Source: Nematostella vectensis
Lineage: Eukaryota; Cnidaria; Anthozoa; Actiniaria; Edwardsiidae
Direction: 5' to 3'
DNA: 64,000 bases
Assembly (NCBI RefSeq): GCF_932526225.1
Contig: NC_064044.1
Coordinates: 6,224,747 to 6,288,746, forward strand
Part shown: in pieces, positions 1 through 12,100 of the stretch
How positions within the stretch are numbered: the first letter of the stretch is position 1
How the letters are laid out: each line of letters starts with the position of its first letter
Position numbers and translations under genes: made by a program
The notes under the pieces: generated by a model
Seen by the model: only the letters and a program-made list of their open reading frames with translations
Databases searched by the model: none
Told to the model about the DNA's origin: nothing

Positions 1-108
1 GTGTTGAAAACGACGAAACGTTCCAAGCTTTACTCTACAACAATAACCCATCTCAAGTACTCCTTGGCACCTCATCGACGACTGTTATTATTACGAATGA
101 TGATAAAG
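1..108 (+). CDS. Partial Calx-beta repeat (C-terminal half)
   Basis: The open frame starts two bases in and reads VENDETFQALLYNNN then an ITNDDK end, the second half of a Calx-beta repeat. It closes at a donor GT at 109. The exon is cut by the window edge. It is very similar to the end of the next repeat (NNETFKALISSNNPSQV), so these two neighbours look like a recent tandem duplication. Confidence 0.8.
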
Positions 109-3100
109 GTGCATCATTTTTTTCTGTTTTGTTTTTTTAATGGCTTACGAATAGAATGATTATTCGAATGGAGGTGAAGGCCAATCTCGAGTAGCAATGA
201 AGCTAGAGCCTATAAATGTCTAGCCTTTCAGACAGGTACAAGCTGGTTTAAACAATTGTGTAACCAGGGGCGGATATAGCTTCTTGCCAAGGGGGTTTGA
301 CCTAAACATTTTCGTCATTATTTTACCTTTTATTTTGGAATGAGACAATTACAACAATAAAAAAGGCAGCCCAAGGTAGGGGGGTTAAACGCCCTAACCC
401 CCCCGTAGATCAGCTACTGGTGACCATGAGCATACATTATCTGAAAAAAGGGCACAAACAATCATTTGCTCAACATCAAACCAACTAGTCTACTTGGGAT
501 ACTGGCTCTAAAGCTTCTTTTTACTTCTAAAGTGTGTTTTAGTCTGTCTAAAAATCACTTATTGTTGTGCTTATCTACCCGATTTTCTTTAAAGCAATCT
601 TCTCCTTTGCTGCTGCGTCATACTCTGTGGTTGAGGACACGGGTTATGTGACAGTAACAATCAACAAAACAGGGCTAACTGACGTTGATTTATCTGTATT
701 GTAAGTATTCATATCAAAAATTATATCAGTCTGTATTCGATTGATATTATCAATTGCTTGTTTAGACTCGGTTTTTCATTTATTGTTTCATCTATTGGCT
801 CGTTTATACGAACTTTTTTTATATTCAATCAACCAGACTAAACACCGAGGACGGGACAGCTGTTTCACCAGTTGATTTCACTGCGCTCGTCAATGGCACG
901 GTTAACTTCCCTGCAAATGAGCCTTCCTTGTCAGTTAATATCAGCATAATTGTAGACAACAAAGTTGAGAACAACGAGACGTTTAAAGCTCTTATTTCCT
1001 CCAACAATCCATCTCAAGTTGCAATTGGTTTAACCTCGTCTACAGACTTAACCATCCAGAACGATGATATGGGTGAGTGACCATTTAACGATTGCTTGCA
1101 GTGCGCTTTATTTGGTTATTAAATACAGGGTATCATAAAAGGGTTACCGGTACTGTAAAAGGAAGTTCCAACACTATCATCTAGGCTAGATTTATTCACT
1201 CATCCAACCCTCCTTCCTCCTTCATTTCCTCACTTACTCACGCATTCACTCACTCACTCCACCACTCACTCACTCACTCACTCACTCACCCATCCACTCA
1301 CTCACTCGCTCGCTCGCCCGCACGCCCGCCCGCCCACATACTCACTCACTCATTTAATCAATCACTCACTCATTTGCTCACCCACCAACCCACCCACTCA
1401 CCAACCGAGCCACCCACTCACTTTATCAAACACTCACTCACTCACTCATTCACTCACTCCACTTACCCATTCACTCCCTCCACTTACTTCCTCTCTCACC
1501 TGTCTCACTCAAGTCACTAATTCACCTTGCCTCACTTTCGTATTATTTATTTACTTACATATTGGTATAAAATTTTTTAATAATAATATAATACTTATAA
1601 TGATCGTTTATTAACCACTTGGCAGTATACACTGAATTACAGTTGTGGTCAGAAACACTCTCACAGTATTGACATCGCACAGTGCCAAGTTTGTTGTACC
1701 TATTTGTGTGCCCTTTGGGCATTTGAGTGCGCTGCGGCCCTGATCTAAGGGAGTATCCATGGCTTTTGGTACTCTACTTGGAATAACATCACTGAGGGGT
1801 TTGATACCCTTAGCCTTAGTAACAAACGCAGTCGATATAGTCTCTCGACGGTTGCGCGCACAGCTACAGGCTACGTTGTATTCATGGGATGGAAAAATGA
1901 TTCTTGGGGCTCTTTTTTGGATTGTTTTACAATAAGCATGGGATTGTTTCCAATAAGCAGTAGTCTACAGTTGTCATTTATTACTGTGATTTATTCCATG
2001 CATTTATACCATTGATAATAAGATTTCAATGAGTCCAGTTCCGCTTCCTTAAGGAACTTATTTTTAATATTCTCGATGCGCTACTTTTAGGATCCGTGAG
2101 CTTCAACCAAACACTCTTCGTCGTCAACGAGGGTGATTCCGCACTTCTTGTATTCACTTGTAGCGGCAACAACGAGATCGACTTTAACTTTAGGTAAGGA
2201 AGCAACAGTGTCGTCATTAAACACGAGGTTTCGCTATAAAAGGGAAAGCTCCTCCCACCCCCGGGCTCATAATTTGCAATTATAATCAAAACACTGCAAT
2301 GCTAGCAGTCACAAATTATAAGCCTCCTGTAAAATTGCTTTTCTCTGAGCCTCAGTCGACTGGAATAAAACTATTTTTGCACAGGTAACAAGACAGTTGT
2401 GTCCAGAGTAGCGTTAAATTAGTTATTTGCTGTCCACTCTCGTTTTCGGTGCAAAATTTTAAATTTTGCGCTATCCATAATCTAGCGCACCTCCATAAAT
2501 TATTATCGCGCTGTGATGAAAATGCCCGTATTCAAGAGCGCATACAGCTAGGTATAGCATTATTTTACGATAGATAAAAACGTTTTTAGATGGACAACTC
2601 TAGGAATGATATTTATTTCGGTTTAGAATATTAAAGTTGAATGTAGCGCTCAAAGCAATTGTCCTGACATGTTCACTCATTGACGGCTGATTGATAACTT
2701 TTTGCTTTTGAGCCCGGGGGTTGAAGGAGCTTTCCCTTTTAAAGCGGAACCTTGTGTTTAACAATTTGATGCGACAACTTGCTCAAGCTCTTTGGCATTT
2801 TTTAACTATTCCATTTCCGTGTCTTAGACTTAGCAGTACACCAGGCACTGCAACAGTCGCAGATTACACACTCGCAAACGACACGTCCTTAACGTGTGCT
2901 CCTGGCGTCACCACTACGACCTTCAGCGTCCCTACAGTCCAAGATGTCATGGCGGAGACCACGGAGTCGTTCATTGTCAGCATCAGCGCCAATGCTGGCG
3001 AACCTTTTAACTTCATCGACCGCGTTGCAACTGTCAGCATCATAGACACCGTTGATAAAGGTGAATACGCTGAAGTGATACCCGTTGTGTTTTTTCTCAA

Positions 3101-6100
3101 GCTCCGTGCAAACAGCGTTGGGGTGACTTGCCTAAAGAACCACTATCGCTTGCCATTTATACCCTCCACATTAGTTTGATACTGCTTAGAATTTCTTTTT
3201 CTTCGTAGCTGTTATGGTGGGAGGTTTCTTTTATTTCTGATTATGAAATTTTTGAGGAGTTAAATTTTGGGATGATGTTCCATGAAAACCTTGATCTACA
3301 CTGAACCATAGTAATTAGATAATTCGATGTTCACAATGGTAAATAAACTGTGTCAGGGATGATTTAGATGTGAAGTTTCAAAATACTTTTTGTTTCATCG
3401 TCGCAGAAAAATATTTTATGTCTCGTTACTATTTCATTCTTTTTTATAATTTTTTGAGATACTAATTTCCCCTGGTTTCGTGTTTTAACATTCTGATATT
3501 CACTCCCCAGTAAATATCACTATCAGCGCCTCGACGTACACAACAAATGAGGAAGCAGGACCCGTCACCGTCGTAATTGAGAAAACAGACAACGCAGAGA
3601 TTAATATTTCTGCTAGGTGAGTGAACTAGTCATTCGTTGGCAATTGAGCGAGTGAATAAGTTATTCGTTGGCAATTGAGCGAATGATGATTCGTTGGCAA
3701 TTGAGCGAATGAATGAGTTATTGGCTAGTATACACCTGTTTCAAATAAGATTGCACTCCGCAGTGTTACATGGGTATCAAATATGTAAGCAGATAAGTTT
3801 GAATATAAACAAATCTAGACTTCAAAAGCTATAGAATTCTTGTTCATCCCACATTCCTGCTAGGTGAGTAAACAAGTGAAAGAGTGGCTGGTAGGTGAAT
3901 GGGCGAATGAATGTTCTCAGAATGTTCTGATGTTCTCTCTTGTTCTTAGTTCTTGAGTAAGCAAGTGAATGAATTGCTGCTCGTTGGTGATTGGGCGAGT
4001 GAACCAAGTGACTCCGCGTGAACATGGCTTTGCCTTATGATATTGACTCTTCATTTATTTATGATCCGAAACAACCCAAAAAATCATCACTATCACCGAT
4101 CACCATTGTAAAGCGAGTACAACAGTGGCATAAACAAAAACACCAGTTATCGCAACAGTAATCACATAAAAACTATGGCGACCTTTTCTAATATATAATT
4201 ATATTATTACCTCCGTCCGTAAGTCCGTAAGGTCAGTAAACACCCCGTCATTTTTTGGGATATAATAAAAAATCTGGCGTAGAATACGAATGTCGAGGTC
4301 TTTTTGCCCGTTTCGGCCTAAAAGTTGACTTTTTGGTGATTGTAATTTTACTTCTGGTTGAATATACGGCGGAGGTTAATTTACCCTATAGGTTTTAACA
4401 CTAATTTGGTGGTTTTTGCCCTTAAATAAAACGATCTTCGTAGATTTCAATGGCTATGAAAAATATATAATCGAAAAAATTCACTGTAAAAATTCTTGTA
4501 TGCAAATATTCTCAAACTTAGTTTGTTTTGATCATAAGTTTCGCGGGACACAAAAAGCTGTGTTTTTCCAAAATTTACCCAAAGTCATTAGCAAACATGC
4601 CTGGTAAAAACTCTCAGAGCATCATCCGAAAAGTTTGAGAACGATGAAGAATAAGAACCTGTCCCTTACAAACCTACAAAAACGAAATGTGAGCTGACAT
4701 AAATGAGATTTACAACGATACTCCATCAACAGAACAGAAGTAAAACAAAGTCAAATGGTAGATTTCACTCGTGAAAAGAAAGTGGATAGTCTCAATTTAC
4801 TCAATAAAACGGTCAATTTTATTCACAGTCCTTCTATTATGCAACTACTACCATTTTATCACTAGAATATCCACAGGTAGCCCAAGCTCTTTATTTGTCC
4901 CTAATGATACTTACGGTAAACATAGGGCGAAAAACAAAATTAGTGAAAAATACAAAAACAACTTGTTGAAAAGACGTGTGTAGTCTAGTGTCGTGTGTTT
5001 TGTTTTTTTGCGTGTTCTTTGGCCGTATTAAAGCCCCTTTTTCAATATTTAAGATTCACGATTTGAACTTTTACCCGAACAAAGGGAGGAAGTGTGTTTT
5101 TGAGGACGGAACGTGAGGTATGTCCAAAATTACTTTCATACCTTACACACCTCTTTTCAACAAGTTGTTTTTGTACTTTTCACTAATTTTGTTTTTCGCC
5201 CTATGTGTTTACCGTAAATATCATTAGGGACAAATAAAGAGCTTGGGCTACCTTTGCTATTTAAGAGCATAACTATGTTTAATGTTGCTCTTGAGAGAAT
5301 AAATCACCAAACAATTCAATTCAAATCACAACAACGATTCATGAATGAAAATACCATTTTGTTGTCGATGAGTCGGCTGCTTCGAAATTTTTTATTTCAG
5401 TAATCTCATCCCACTTTGGAGGTTATATAAGGAGCAGGTTCTTCTGATTCATCGTTATCAAATTCTCTATAACCTTCGAGTGATGATTGTTTTGCTGTGT
5501 TTTGCTTGTGCGTTTGCAAAATGACCTTGGATGAACTTGAAAAAAAAAAACAGCATTTTGTGTCGTGCAGAACGATTTAGATTTTAACAAGAGACCATGA
5601 TGTAAGAGAACGAATCCCCCGTATTAGGGTATGCTCCAATGATGACGTCCGTAAAAACTATTTTTAGAACAAGCAGTTATTTTTAGATACGTCTCTGATT
5701 GATTAGCGCTCACGTTTCCCAGCAACATGAGTCTTACGCGCGATCAGATCTTGAGCATTTTAAGCCGACAAAGGTGTTTTGGAAATCTTTTTGACCGAAA
5801 ATACCTTCCTTTTTTACGAACGCTGTAAAATGACCTTCCATAAAGTACGCTTGAGCCAATCAACCGTTCCTGGGACATTGAAATGCATAAAGTGCGTGAT
5901 TTTAGGCTCTGGGATCAACTTCCCCAGTAAAAGTTTTCACTGCTGATTCGCAAATTATAACACAACAATCAATCATAAATCTGTGTTTACAAAACACAAT
6001 TCTCTTCCAATTCCCTTTTAATGAAAAAGATACATCCAGAACTTGATACCATGATATTCACACCGATATTACGAAAAAAGATTTCAAGTCTTTATAATGA

Positions 6101-9100
6101 AGTTAATCTTATTCCAGTGACAAAGGTTTCTTGAGTGACATGATTTCTGAACATTTGCGTGAAAAATTGAAGTTCATTCATCTAAAAATTTTATAAATCA
6201 AAGAAAAATAAAGGCCTTCTTGTATTAAAATACATAACATAGACTTTGAGAATGCCTATCTCACCGAATTGCAGAGAAAAAGAAGTTTTTAGGAGTCTTC
6301 ACGATGCATCTTGAATGAACTCCAAATTCACCGTCTCCCCGACGTCTAACCGTTCAATTATTTATTTAACATTTAGATGACTGAACATTAGATAACTTAA
6401 CAGATAACAGGACACTGCCCCATGAGTAGCATTGTGATCATGAGCCTTGAAGAGCATTTAAAAGGAAAATAACAGGTAGCGAACGAAGTAAAGAAGTGCA
6501 GAGGGGAAAAATTTGGTGTGAAATTGTTCTAGCTCGTGAAGCCCATAACCAAATATGGCGCGACAAACCATTTATGGATGCTATGATTGACAAGATCGCG
6601 CAATCTAAAAATAGCTTTCATGGACGACATCATGGGCCACGGGGACTCGTTCTCTTATATCATGGTCTCTTGATTTTAAGTTAGAGTAAATTTCTATCAA
6701 AGATCTTTTGCAGTCATGTGAAGAAGAGATCAAATTTTCGGATAAAACATTTTTCGTAGCTGTTAAAATTTAAGGTCGTTTTATCTAAGTGCAAAAACCA
6801 TCAAATTAGTGTAAGGGCCTATGGTGCTATCTTCTGAGTTCGTTGCTGGAAATTTGTTTGTTTTATAAAATCTTGTTTTTTTTTTGTCAAATCTCTTCGA
6901 ACTTTTAACATAAGTGTTTTAGACATAAATGACACAAGTGATGGCGTCATCTGACCCCTCCCGTCATCTGACGCTAGCACGGTCGCAGCTCTAGATCCCA
7001 CATGGATCTAAGCTGTGGTTTAAAGCACTTCGTTCGAGTCGAAGTCGCCCTGCAATTTTTTTGCCGATGAAGTTTAACTGAGGCAAACCGGCTATGCCAT
7101 GCTGACGAGTCCTAATAAGGACGAAACAGCTGTCCATGATTGCCGAACTGCACGTGTAATACTGTGCTAGCGTCCCGTCTTGGCCCGACTGGTGCCAATG
7201 TGTGTGTGCTAGTGTGCTTTTAAAGCCCTCCCATTGTCACGTGACCCAAAACAGAAAAACGTGTCGGAGAAGCTACTATTTAAATCTAACATCATTTTTT
7301 TGCAGGATTATTTAAAAACATCACTATTTTCTATAAATTTTTCATTTCTTCAAAAATCAAAGTTGTTAGGAATGGTAAAATCAATAGTTTGAGTGAAAAA
7401 TGTCTAAAATGTTCAAAACTAACGTGTTTTCTCGCGCGGGGATGGCCGCCATCATGATTTTTCGCCATCTATTTTTTTTTTATCTAAAAACTTTAAAATA
7501 TTGCATTTTCTTCTACAAAATGTCGAAAGTTTATTTTAATCTCTTAGAAAAAAGAAAAAGGAAAAAAGAAAGTTAGATCTGGAGTTTCAAAAAAAAAATC
7601 GAACGGGGTTTTAACCCGGAGCGCTTACTTCGGGCCACGGAATCAAGGCCGAGGACGCGCGACGATTTTAGTCTATTTAACCGAATGTAGCGGTTTTTTC
7701 CTCTCGTAGCAACGATGTTTCGTAGAAACGAGATAGTACCATAGGCCCTTAAAACCTAAGGTAAATTTACTTCCGCCGTATATTTAATCGGAAGTAAAAT
7801 CGCAATCGCCTAAAATGTGAACCTTTAGGCCGAAACGGAAAAAAAAACTTTGATATTCGTAATCCACGCCAGAAATTCTGTTAAATATCGACAAAATGGT
7901 TTGTTTGATACTAGAGATTTACAGGACTTTTAGGTCTGTATAACCTTCAAAGCAATCTAGCAAAATTAAGCATGGATATGCTTTTGGAATTCTGAAAAAT
8001 GACGTTGATAACCATCTCCAAGGTCCAGGTAGGCACATGTGCTGTTCTAAATAAAAATACATGGTATCTAAAAATACAAGCGGCACACGGTTTATTTGAA
8101 TACATTTGCAATGGGAACAAAAAGCGTTTGCCCTAAGCCCTGAGAGATCGGTACGATCGTTAGAATTGTCTGCTTACATTAGTTTGGATATACCCTTGCA
8201 GGCTGTTCTCAAGTGACATAACTGCCATATCGTCCCCCGGATCGCCCTATCAGGACTACGCGAACTTTTCGAAGAGTTTCATCTTTGCGCCCAATGAGAT
8301 CCGCAAGGAATTCACGATCAGTATCATCGCTGATGAATACCTCGAGTTTGATGAGACCTTCAAACTAACGCTGGTATCTCAAATTCCTGCCAAAGCCATG
8401 GTCCAGCCTAACTCAAACTCTGTAGTCACTATAAGGAACGACGACGCAGGTGTGTGTAATTTAAGAATCTCGCAAAAAACTGTAAATACGACTATAACGA
8501 TAAACAATATATCAACCTTCTTAACTTAACTACCAATAAAGGGGTCAAACGGTGTCAAATTCATCTTGTCACATGAGCAGGGTGGGGTCCGCACCCTCAG
8601 GGCCCCCCAACCCCTCCTCTGCAATCGCGCCAGTACTATTGTTGTTGTCGTTTTTTTTAACGCTTCTGTGTCGGTTTATCCCCTTTTCCAGTTACTCTTG
8701 AGCTGGTTGAAAACGGAGTTGTCCTCCTCTCAAATGAGACTTCGGTCCGTTTTAGTATGCGATTAACTGGGAAGTCGCTGATTCCTGTAAACTTCACGTA
8801 AGTATTGAGGAACAATACCTTCTACATTGAGTTATTCTCATATTTCTTTTTTGAGAATATTTGCTACAAAAAGTGGTTAGCTCAAGGGCTCATCGCCACG
8901 ACATATATTTTTGTAAATATAAAAGCAATATCCTTTATGAAACTGGCACATTTTTGGCCAATAATTAACTGCTCAAGATGGCACGAAGCGCTGAATAAAA
9001 AAAAATTGTTTTTTTTTTATTTAGCTATTTATTTTTATTTGACAGTGCGTACACTTCTAATGTACCGTCGCTAACCCCACGCACAAAGAGAGATACGTGG

Positions 9101-12100
9101 AGTATCCCGCCTTCAGTGAACGGAACTACAACTTTTAATGTGGAGCTTAACGTCACTCAAGAACTGGCGATCTCTGATAGATTCTTTGTGCTTCTTGAAA
9201 CTGATCAGGACTTCGTGTCTTTCCGGGGCAACAAAAGATTGGTTGTTGCCGTCGCAAAGGATAAAGATGGTAAAGACTGCAGTGTACAGTATTCTCGGGG
9301 GGGAGGGAGGGGAGGGTGTACTCCGTTGAATGGAAGCGTTTAAATTTCGCGTTCTCTCTATTACGTTGGCCTGAAAACGTCTTTCCTGTAAACATAAGAC
9401 AGGCTGCAGCCACCTTGCATTATATATCAAGCTTATAGTATCCTATATATGACGATTATAACGTTTTCACGATTTTGCACTAGAAATTTATGCCTGTTCT
9501 TATATTAGCGGGGAAAAAAGAGAGTGAATAAAGAAAGTAGAATTGTTGTATCGATTCTCTCAAAGCTACTTAAAACTACTGAATGCTTGAAAAAATACAC
9601 ATTTCGGTGATCGGCGTAAAGTTGTATTGTTTAAGGCAAATTTTTTACATTAGTAGATCAAAATAAAAGAATAGCCAAGAAAGATTTCAAGAATCCAGCG
9701 AATCGTTATATTCATGGATCACGTTAGCACTTTTGAATGCAAATCGTAATGTACCAAACTAACCCGAACATCTTCCATCTGAACAGGGCTGCAAGGGCAA
9801 AGCTATCCCACTTTTTATAGTTACCAAGGCTACATAAGGTTTTTTTAGTAACCACTATAAAGTCTTCGTGTTCATTTTATCTTAGAGAATTCAAGCGAAT
9901 TGAAATTCCAAATTTAATAATATTTTATCGAAGCTGTCATGAGCTAAACACACAAAAAAAGCTTTCGTGGTTAATGGATTTTCAAGCTTTGTGTTGATAT
10001 TCCCTTCACTTTCACCAGGTAGTATGACTCAAGTGTGAAAACAGAATAACCTTCATGCTCGATTACTTTGCGTTAACAAAAAAAGTATTACCTACATTTC
10101 CTGCGTATACACTTTGTTTGACTCAAGCGTGAAAACAATGTTACAGCTTCATTTTCTGCGTTCACACTTTGTTTTACTCAAGTGTGAAAGCAGTATTACC
10201 TTCATGCTTGATTTCTTTTGCGTTCACAAAAAAGTGTTACCTTCATTTCCTGCGACTACACTTTGTTTGACTCAAGCGTGAAAACAATATTACAGATTCA
10301 TTTTCTGCGTTCACACTTTGTTTTACTCAAGTGTGAAAGCAGTATTACCTTCATGCTTGATTTCTTTTGCGTTCACAAAAAAGTGTTACCTTCATTTCCT
10401 GCGACTACAGTTTGTTTGACTCAAGCGTGAAAACAATATTACAGCTTCATTTTCTGCGTTCACACTTTGTTTTACTCAAGTGTGAAAGCAGTATTACCTT
10501 CATGCTTGATTTCTTTTGCGTTCACAAAAAAGTGTTACCTTCATTTCCTGCGACTACACTTTGTTTGACTCAAGCATGAAAACAATATTACAGATTCATT
10601 TTCTGCGTTCACACTTTGTTTTACTCAAGTGTGAAAGCAGTATTACCTTCATGCTTGATTTCTTTTGCGTTCACAAAAAAGTATTACCTTCATTTCCTGC
10701 GTCGACACTTTGTTCGACTCAAGCGTGAAAACAGTATTACCTTCATTTCCTGCGTTCACACTTTGTTTTACTCAAGTGTGAACTTCATGCTCGATTTCCT
10801 GCGTTCACACTTTGTTTGACACAATTGTGAAAAGCATTGGGTTTTTTATGCTCGGTTTCTCTGCGTTCACACATAATCCACGAATTAGGCTCGGTACTCG
10901 TTCAAAATATGCTGGGCAAGGGCAAGAAATTGATTGGAAAAAACAGTTTGAACTATTGTTAAAAACTAGTTGCTGATTTCAGTATCCTGTCCAAATGCTG
11001 TATAAACAAAACACAAGTTTGGATTGAGATCTAAACTTCTGTCACCCACGCTAGTATTCGACTCTGGCAGAGTCGAATACTAGTGTTTCTTAATATGTCA
11101 CTGAAAAAAGTTATTTCTTCAACGCATAGCATTACTTTGATACCATAAGCTTGATATTTCATAGTATACAAAATGTTGTGATGTTCGTTCTCTATTTGTT
11201 ATTATTTTTTAGCTACTATTGGATTCTCGAGTGGGTCGTACTTTGTCAAAGAAGATCAGGGTTACGTTACCGTCTGCCTGAGAAAAAATGGCGTTATCAA
11301 TAGAGATGTCATTGTTAGGTAAGTACAATCACTTGGCTCTGGGATTCTTTGTTCACGATGCAATGGATGATCTGCAAAGCGTAAATACTGTGAATAGAAA
11401 GAAAACGCATTAGTGATTTTGCGAGTATATGATATTTCATTTTACCGTAACAGGGGCTTGTCTAGAGAAAAACTCAGATCCAGAGCATAAAATCATTCTT
11501 AGTGGAACTGTTATTCTCAAACTGGCATCTTTAGCTATGATAAAAGGTCGTAAGATCCATGTTAAAACTTTCTTTCCGAATATATATTTATATATTTAAT
11601 TTTGTGAACCGTCAAATGTTTCCAGTGTTTACCATCTCAGGACAAGGGAGCACGGCAGAATGTATTCCTGTTGAATGCACGATTAATATTATCACGAAAA
11701 TAAACGCGTGTGTGTTTGTATCAGTCGCGCTGTTGGAGGCGTAGGGCTCAGAAGCTCAGAATATGAAGTGTATTATATTTGTCAACAAGCGTTTCTGTGG
11801 AGTTTCAGCAGGAATAGAGAGCGAGCGAGGGCCGCGCGAAAAATGGCTCGAAATTCCACAGAAACGCTTGCTACGCAGGCTTGGTATTGCATAACAAAGT
11901 GGTTTATTCTCGGAATAATATCAATCGCGCATTAAATAGCAGGAACACATTCTGCCGTGCTCTCTTGTACAGTAATCATGAGCAGGGTGGACCCCGCCTG
12001 CTTTTGAATCGCCCCTGCGTGAGAAGGGCTACCCCTTTATTAGCGAAGCCAGTGCGGCCGCTCCATAGGTATAAGAAATGGTATAGCTATGCGACTTTTT

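Larger units (their letters stand above)
4210..7935. mobile_element. Long imperfect palindromic element, about 3.7 kb
   Basis: Outer arms at about 4210-4420 and 7749-7935 are reverse complements (shared segments include TTTCGGCCTAAA, ATATACGGCGGA and ACCTATAGG/CCTAAGG). Inner arms at 5570-5673 and 6597-6686 are also reverse complements (AAGAGACCATGAT, AAGAGAACGA). Both pairs centre near 6.07-6.13 kb, so the whole behaves as one palindrome whose arms received later insertions. I recognise no transposase. It lies in the intron between exons 3511-3616 and 8202-8449. Confidence 0.75.

Noticed and set aside
2864-3100. Minus-strand frame opposite a Calx-beta exon
   Set aside because: Shadow of the plus-strand exon 2828-3060, which has domain similarity and consistent splice phases.
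9113-9430. Four overlapping frames on both strands
   Set aside because: Only the plus-strand reading 9046-9269 fits the phase pattern of the Calx-beta gene; the others are shadows.
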